From contig JACQBB010000052.1 in assembly GCA_016194625.1 (NCBI GenBank), positions 1 through 10,490 on the forward strand: a stretch of DNA of 10,490 nt. The letters run 5' to 3'. The notes beneath the pieces were generated by a model, which worked only from the letters and a program-made list of their open reading frames with translations, did not search any database and was not told where the DNA came from. The DNA is from Elusimicrobiota bacterium (GTDB lineage Bacteria; Elusimicrobiota; Elusimicrobia; UBA1565; UBA9628). The position numbers and the translations under genes are program-made. Positions 5,659 to 10,490 of this stretch are shown in pieces; the first letter of the stretch is position 1, and each line of letters opens with the position of its first letter.

Positions 5659-6226
5659 GAGCGCCAGCAGTCCACCACCGCGCGCACGTAGCGGCGCGTC
5701 GCCGGCGGCCACGGCTTCGTCCCCAGAGCGCGCGGACCGGCGTGATAGGCCGCGATCACCGGCCGCGAGAGCGTCGACGGCGCGCCCGCCAGGCGCTTGG
5801 CCCGCGCGCGCCCGTACAACCGCGCCAGATACTCGGTGCCGGCCCCGACGTTTCAGGCCGCGCGCCCCGCGAGGCGAGACCGCGGTCTCCGAGAACTGCG
5901 ATTCGACGGCGATGATCGCCTTCACCAGACGGGGGTCCAGCCCCCGCCGCCCCGCCTGGCGGGCGATCAGGCCGTCGTACCGCGTGATGGCGTCGAGCCC
6001 GACGCCGGCGAGCGGCGCGCAGCGCGCCGCTCGCCGCTCATCGACCCCGGCCGCCGCCGCGGCCATGCCCTACACCGGCTCCCGCGCCGCGGTCCGGACG
6101 CGTCCCCGTGCGGTCGTCGCGGTCGGTCAAGCGCTTCGTCCCGGGGTTCGTCGCCGCGTCCTCGGTCGAGCCGGGGACGGCCGGCGCCAGCAGCGTCAAC
6201 GCCACGAGCGTCCAAGGGATCCGCAT
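5652..6226 (-). pseudogene. broken soluble lytic transglycosylase (SLT, GH23-type)
   Basis: Three frames together describe one exported SLT protein. The start ATG 6226 has a strong AGGAGG six bases upstream and encodes a signal peptide (MRIPWTLVALTLLAPAVPGS). That frame stops at 6038-6040. The catalytic core lies in a second frame (about 5857-6066): YDGLIARQAGRRGLDPRLVK, then AIIAVESQFSE with the catalytic Glu, then SPRGARGL; this frame has a TAG at 6070-6072. The C-terminal part is in a third frame (5652-5850): NVGAGTEYLARLYGR, IAAYHAGPRALG, RRYVRAVVDCWRSF and TAG. The usual block between GARGL and NVGAGTEYL (MQ-MPATA and following, about 25 residues in relatives) is missing, with the join near 5850-5856. 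A 31-bp palindrome (6006-6036) lies in the N-terminal part. A true pseudogene is most likely; sequencing error could explain a frame change but not the missing block. Confidence 0.75.
6006..6036. repeat. 31-bp perfect palindrome (15-bp arms, 1-base centre)
   Basis: Arms cggcgagcggcgcgc (6006-6020) and gcgcgccgctcgccg (6022-6036) surround a6021. It is the longest perfect inverted repeat I found in the window. It lies inside the broken lytic transglycosylase, next to the region where its reading frame changes. As RNA it would form a very stable stem, but the one-base centre would open to a small loop. No second copy was noticed in the window. Confidence 0.75.
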
Positions 6227-6294
6227 AGGCACCTCCTGGGATCCGGCGTGGATAGGGTAGCCCCCCGGGTTCTGGGAGGCCGCAAAGCCCCGTC

Positions 6295-6315
6295 AAGGAA
6301 CGCGCAAATCGCGCG
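6295..6315 (-). terminator. weak intrinsic terminator candidate after the membrane-protein gene
   Basis: Just after the TGA at 6319-6321, the minus strand reads a CGCGC / GCGCG stem (6311-6315 with 6301-6305) with a 5-nt loop, followed by TTCCTT. The stem is short and the T tract interrupted. The rest of 6227-6318 holds only the ribosome site of the broken SLT gene, a TTGACG with no correctly spaced -10, and weak TACCCT/TATCCA boxes. Confidence 0.3.
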
Positions 6316-6318
6316 CCC

Positions 6319-6987
6319 TCAGAACACGCGGAAGACGCGGCCCAGGAACAACACGGCCGCGAAGACCATCAGCGCGGCGCCCGCCGCGCGCGGGATCCCG
6401 CCCGGGTCCCGGAAGGCGGACATCGCCTCCTCGGGGGTCCGCGCGGCCGCGGAGAAGCCCGCGTCGGCGCCCGGCCAGAAGCACGGCAGCGTCCTCAACT
6501 CGGCGCGCGTCTGGAGGGCCTTGAGCAGCTCCGGCGCCGGCTCGCCCGCGCGCACGAGGTCGCCCATCATGTCCGCGAACCTCCCGGCGCGGCCGACGAC
6601 GCTCACCGGTCGCTCCGGGTCGAAGCCGCCCTCCGAGCCCTCGGGCGCCCACACCAGCGCGCGCCCCTGCCCGTCGTCGAGGACGAAGACTTGGGCGTCC
6701 GCCGCCGTCAACGCGAGGGCCCGGCCGGAGACCAGGACGCGCGCGTCCGGGAGCGGCCCCAGGTAGACCGGGACGGGCGGCGCGCCCGCCCGGCGGCCGC
6801 GCGTCCAGCCGACGAGAGCGCAGACCGCGCCGGCCGGGGCCAGGACCAACGACGCCGCGACCGGCGAGGAGAAGAACCAGCCCAGGAACGCGGCGGCCAG
6901 CAGGGCCGCGGGGAAGGCCAGCTCCAGGACGGCCTCGGGGCCGAACGCTTCGGCCAGGAACACGCCGACGATCTCGAGGAGCGACAT
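6319..6987 (-). CDS. unrecognised membrane protein
   Basis: A 222-aa protein with predicted membrane helices at about 21-39 and 43-61 and a C-terminal one at about 200-218. The soluble middle domain (about 73-195) has alternating beta-like stretches (ARVLVSGRALAL, DAQVFVLDDGQGRALVWAPEG, ERPVSVVGRAGRF). This suggests a small beta-barrel or OB-like fold between the second and third helices, but I cannot name the family. The ATG lies 6 bp after the restored TAG stop (6994-6996) of the debranching-enzyme gene, so the two probably share a transcript and start by coupling; no Shine-Dalgarno is visible. The long frame from the upstream gene that reads on through this region after its frameshift is a spurious Arg/Pro-rich translation. 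Confidence 0.8.
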   Translation of the reverse strand: MSLLEIVGVFLAEAFGPEAVLELAFPAALLAAAFLGWFFSSPVAASLVLAPAGAVCALVGWTRGRRAGAPPVPVYLGPLPDARVLVSGRALALTAADAQVFVLDDGQGRALVWAPEGSEGGFDPERPVSVVGRAGRFADMMGDLVRAGEPAPELLKALQTRAELRTLPCFWPGADAGFSAAARTPEEAMSAFRDPGGIPRAAGAALMVFAAVLFLGRVFRVF

Positions 6988-6993
6988 CGCCGG

Positions 6994-9900
6994 CTAGCGC
7001 GAACCGTCGTAGCCGGCGGGCACCAGGCCGCGCTCGACGAGCGCGCGCAGGACCTCGGCGACGCTCCAGGCCTGCGAGCGCGTGCCGCCGCGAGCCTGGT
7101 CCCCGGGCCCGGCGAACACGCCCTCCAGGCCGCGCGGGTCGTCCAGCGACCAGCCGCGCAGCGCCGGGTCCGGGTCGCCGCCGTCGTACACCTCGGGCAG
7201 CGAGCCCTCGGGGCGCGAGGCCGTAGCGGGCGCGATAGCCGCTGTCGCGCGGCGAGAGCGTGCGCAGGCCGTAGCGCGTGAGCAGGTCCTTGGTGGCGGC
7301 GAGCAGGACGGCGCGCCGGCGCTCCGGCGCCAGCAGGTCGCCGCCGACGGCGGCCGCCAGCACCATGTTGGGGCGGATCGCGTCGCCGTGCGGGTCGCCG
7401 TCGACCACGTCGCGCAGGGCGCCGCCGGTCTCGCCCCACGCCGCGCGGTTGTCGTCCGTCGCGAACCAGAAGCGCGCGTTGAAGGACTCCTTGACCTTGT
7501 CGGCGAGGGCGTCGGCGTCCTTCGCGGCGGCCGCGGTCCCGTACGAGCGCTCCAGGTCCGCCAGGAAGCGCAGGTTCGCGTACCACAGCGCGTTGATCTC
7601 GACCGGCTTGCCGTCGCGCGGCGTCACCGGGCGGTCCTTGCCGTCGGGGTCGGCGTCCATCCAGGTGGACTGCGCGGGGACCGCGACCAGCCCGTCGGCG
7701 TCCATGCCGATGCGGTTGAAGCGGCCGAAGCGCCGGTAGCCGGTGCCCGTGCGGTACTTCGCGAGGATGCGGCGCACGACCGGCGCCATCTCGCGCGCGA
7801 AGCCCCGGTCGCCCGTGGCCTCGACCGTGCGGCGCACGGCCTGCACGAACCACATCGGCGCGTCGGAGGTGTTGTAGTCGGCGCCGTCGCCGGTCTCCTT
7901 CGACCAGCGCGACGCGTCCCAGATCTTGTTCGGGATCAGGCCCTCGCGCTCGAACTTCGAGAAGCGCCGGATGTTCTCCTTGGCCTCCTCATGGCGTCCG
8001 GTCGTCAGCAGGAGGCCGGGCAGGGACACGAAGGTGTCGCGGCCCCACTCCTCCAGGAACCAGTCCATGCTCGCCGCCCAGATCTGCACCGAGCCGCCGT
8101 CGTGCTTCACGAACGAGTCGGCGGCCGCGCCCAGCGTCCCGCGGACCGCGGCCGGGTCCGCCCAGGTCTCGCCCCTGTTCACCGCGTTCATGGTCCTCAG
8201 CTGCGGCCGCGCGTCGAAGCGCGCGCGGCTCGCGTAGTCCGGGTCCGTCGCCAGCGGGATCCGGTAGCTCCAGTACGAGCGGCCGCCGCGCATCTCCTTG
8301 ACGGGGAACGGGTCGCGCCACTCGTCGCCGAGCGTCCACGCGACGAACTTGCTCGCGGCTCCGGAGGCCTTCTCGGCGAACGCGCGGAACAGCCGGTCGA
8401 GGAAGCCCGGCTGGCGCGGGTCGTCGTGGGAGCTGACCTTCTTCCAGTCGCCGCCGACGGTGACGAAGCCGTAGCGGCGGGCCGCCTCGTCCTTGCCCTC
8501 GAACGCCTCGGCGAGAGGGAACGCGCCGCGGCGCCGGAACACCTCGCCCAGCGCCGCCGCGTACTCGTCCCCGGGCTCGTCGCCGCTGGCGAGCTGGCCG
8601 TTGCCGAAGTTGTAGGCGAAGTGGAACGCGTCCACGCGCGCGCCGTCGAAGCCGAAGTCCAGCCAGCGCTCGAAGGGCCCGGTCAGCGCGCGGTAGCCGT
8701 CGCCGCGCAGGCTCGACCAGCGCCACAGCGCCAGGTCCTTCCAGTCCTCGTGGATCCACGCGTTGATGATGCCGGGGTTGCGCGCGCGCAGGTCGGCGAA
8801 CCACTCGGGGCGCTTCCACGCGTCCACCGAGTTCTTGCCGCGGAACATCGGCACGTCGAAGAGGACCTTGCCGCCGGCCGCGTGCACCTCGTCGAGCGCC
8901 GCCTTCAGCTGCGACTCGGCCTGCCACTGCGTCCACTTGCGCTCGTCGACCAGCGCGGAGAACTCCTTGTCGCGGCGGGCGGCGGCGACCTCGTCGGCGG
9001 TCCAGTCCAGGACCGGCTTGCCGATCAACTGGGACAGCGCCATGAACTCGGCGTACTCGTCGAGCCAGCCGCGATTGCGGTCCAGGAAGCCGCCCCACGC
9101 CGACGCCCGCGCGCCGCCGCGCGCCAGCTCGCCCGCGCGGAACGCCGCCAGCGAGGCGCGGGCGACGGCCGACTCGCGCGCGCGGACCGCGTCGTGGTCC
9201 ACGGACTGCGCCAGGCCGGGCGCGACCAGGCTCTTGAGCAGGTCCGGGCGGGCCTTCACCTCGGGCACGGCCGACCAGTCCACGTTGTCCTCGTTGAGCG
9301 CGTCCAGGCTGACCGGCGCGTACGGGCTGTCGCCCAGCGTCGCGAAGTGCGGCAGGAGAAGCACCGCGTCGGCGCCGTCCTTCGCCAGCGACTCCTTGTA
9401 GTAGCGGCCCAGGTCGGTGTACTTGCCCACGCCCGGGTCGTCGTGCTCGCGGCGCAGGGCGTACAGCGGGACGCCGACGACCTCGCGCGTCGCCGACGGG
9501 TCCTTCCACCACGCGGCGGCGGGGGCGGGAGCGGCCGCGCGCGCGGCCAGGCCCTCGATCGTGGAGGCCGCGGGCAGCGAGCCCAGCGAGGCCGCGAGCG
9601 CCGCGCCCAGCGCGCGTCGGGCGATGCGGCCCTTCGCGTCGGCGGCCCGCGGCGGCGCGGCGGCCTCGCGCGCCTGCGCGGCGAGCCCCGCGGCCTCGCG
9701 CGTCACCGCGTCCAGGTCCTTCAGGCGCTCGAGCAGGGCGCCGCGGGCGCGGCTCTCGTCGTCGAACAGGCCCGCGCCGACCTCGTGGCGCGCGTGCGCC
9801 GGCATCGGCGTGACCGTCGCGGCGACGACGCCGGCCAGCCACGGGAACCAGCCGTCCGGGACGGCGCGGCCGGCCGCGCCGAAGGCGTCGGCCATCGTCT

Positions 9901-10490
9901 TCGCCAGCGCGGCGAGCTTGCCGGCGGTGCGCTCGGCGGCGGCCGCGGTGCCCAGCGGGGACGAGGGGGCCGGCGCCGGGGTCCCGGCCAGCAGGCGCGC
10001 GGCCGCCGCCGCGGCGTCGGCGGCCAGGCGGCCCGGCTCCAGGTGCTCGACCAGGTCGGTCCAGGTCACGCGCGGAGCCTCCGGCGTGCCGCGCGACGAG
10101 TAGAACTGCAGGCCCTTGTCGGCCGACGCGGCGGCCACGACGACGGCGAGCTTCGAGTCCGCCGGAGAGGCGACCGTGCCGAGCGCCGGGCCGGCGTTGC
10201 CGGCGCCGACCACCACGCCGACCCCCGAGGCCACCAGGCGGTCGACGAGCGCCGACAGCGGCGTGCGGCGGCCGACGGGCGCGGCCAGCGTCAGCGCGAT
10301 CACCGTCGGGCCGCGGCCCTTCGCGGCCGCGGCGACGCGCTCGAGGGCGGCCATCACGCGCGCCTCGGAGACGCCGGCGGAGGCGCGCACGCGGACCAGC
10401 GCCGTCTCCGCGGGGAGCGCCGGGACGGCCGAGCCGTCGCCGAGGTCGAGGACCGCGCCGGGGCCGTCGGCGGCGCCGGCGGCGAGCGGG
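6994..10490 (-). CDS. S8-like / GH77-like / GH133 fusion: bifunctional glycogen debranching enzyme, N-terminus outside window, frameshifted near 3' end
   Basis: Residues are numbered from codon GTG at 10390; 33 more in-frame residues reach the edge, so the true start is outside. Up to 101: C-terminal half of a subtilisin (S8) fold with VVVGAGNAGP (oxyanion Asn65), VASPADSKLAVVVAA and SSRG, but no GTSMA serine motif follows. About 102-303: Ala-rich linker with hydrophobic stretches near 182-199 and 254-276. About 304-735: GH77-like 4-alpha-glucanotransferase with GVGKYTDLG, GDSPYAPVS (353-361), VLFDVPMFRGKNSVDAW, FDGARVDAFHF (nucleophile Asp587), PLAEAFEG (acid/base Glu628) and SSHDD (Asp656/657). 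About 760 onward: GH133 amylo-alpha-1,6-glucosidase with WFLEEWGRDTFVSLPGL, STWMDA, VTPRDGKPVEINALWYANL and IRPNMVLAAAV. After residue 1059 the frame breaks at a G4 run (C4 on the coding strand, 7210-7213). The next frame continues EGSLPEVYDGG...SQAWSVAEVLRALVE to TAG 6994-6996. Together the two glycosidase modules could debranch glycogen or starch. Confidence 0.85.
7210..7213 (-). other. frameshift site in the GH133 domain (CCCC run)
   Basis: Removing one C from this run joins ...RYGLAP to EGSLPEVYDGG, restoring a sensible GH133 C-terminus of 71 residues ending at TAG 6994-6996. Without it the frame runs on as Arg/Pro/Gly-rich nonsense to 6293, across the next gene. The base is either an indel error in a homopolymer or a real mutation; +1 slippage at CCC-CGA is a remote alternative. 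Confidence 0.75.

Noticed and set aside
6291..6296. TTGACG as -35 of the broken lytic transglycosylase gene
   Set aside because: At 16-18 bp spacing there is no -10-like hexamer (AGAACC region); TACCCT is about 31 bp away. The match to the promoter at 2753-2758 is probably chance.
6293..7209. Continuation of the long fusion frame past the C4 run
   Set aside because: After residue 1060 the translation becomes Arg/Pro/Gly-rich and crosses the membrane-protein gene, while another frame continues the GH133 domain.
7989..9842. 617-codon minus-strand frame overlapping the GH77/GH133 gene
   Set aside because: Arg/Gly/Ala-rich shadow of the debranching frame, typical of GC-rich DNA; no recognisable motifs.
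1..10490. CRISPR arrays, tRNA or rRNA genes, insertion sequences, toxin-antitoxin or phage-defence genes
   Set aside because: No spaced direct repeats, tRNA-like cloverleaf with conserved loops, transposase motifs or nuclease/ATPase defence motifs were seen on either strand.

Overview
The window is a very GC-rich bacterial segment (about 70% G+C or more by eye). It is densely packed, with seven protein genes and one broken gene, several of them truncated by the window edges or disrupted. I see no tRNA, rRNA, CRISPR array, insertion sequence or phage gene. Promoters look like housekeeping sigma-70 type (one TTGACG-17-TATCCT, several TATAAT/TAGAAT boxes). Exported proteins with Ala-rich signal peptides, a c-type cytochrome and a lipobox fit a diderm bacterium. 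High-GC Elusimicrobiota or an Acidobacteria/Myxococcota-like lineage are my best guesses, but nothing in the window fixes the phylum.

Layout. (1) 1-1257, plus strand: the C-terminal end of an unrecognised protein, overlapping by ATGA with an exported lysozyme-like lipoprotein candidate. (2) 1258-2706, minus: an exported coiled-coil plus ClpP-fold serine protease with its own well-formed promoter; its stop codon directly abuts that of the preceding gene (TGA|TCA). (3) 2772-4958, minus: a tight three-gene operon made of a diheme cytochrome c, a PuuD-type (urate oxidase N-terminal family) membrane protein, and a multi-zinc-ribbon protein. In many PuuD proteins the membrane and cytochrome parts are one polypeptide; here they are separate neighbouring genes. 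(4) 4985-5641, plus: an unrecognised Ala-rich protein, divergent from the cytochrome gene across only 26 bp that hold two back-to-back -10 boxes, each 7 nt from its ATG (leaderless arrangement). (5) 5652-6226, minus: a soluble lytic transglycosylase (SLT) gene broken by a frame change and an internal deletion, carrying a 31-bp perfect palindrome. (6) 6319-6987, minus: an unrecognised three-helix membrane protein. (7) 6994-10490, minus, running off the edge: the most notable gene. It is a giant polypeptide joining a degenerate subtilisin (S8)-like segment, a long Ala-rich linker, a GH77-like 4-alpha-glucanotransferase and a GH133 amylo-alpha-1,6-glucosidase, with an apparent single-base frameshift near the 3' end.

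Functionally, region 7 brings together the two activities needed to debranch glycogen, in the same order as the eukaryotic debranching enzyme but with what looks like a GH77 rather than a GH13 transferase module. Regions 3 and 4 form a redox module (cytochrome plus heme/urate-oxidase-like membrane protein). Envelope turnover is a recurring theme (lysozyme-like lipoprotein, periplasmic ClpP-like protease, broken lytic transglycosylase). Two frame disruptions about 1 kb apart (near 6.05 and 7.21 kb) mean read-level verification is needed before calling either gene dead.
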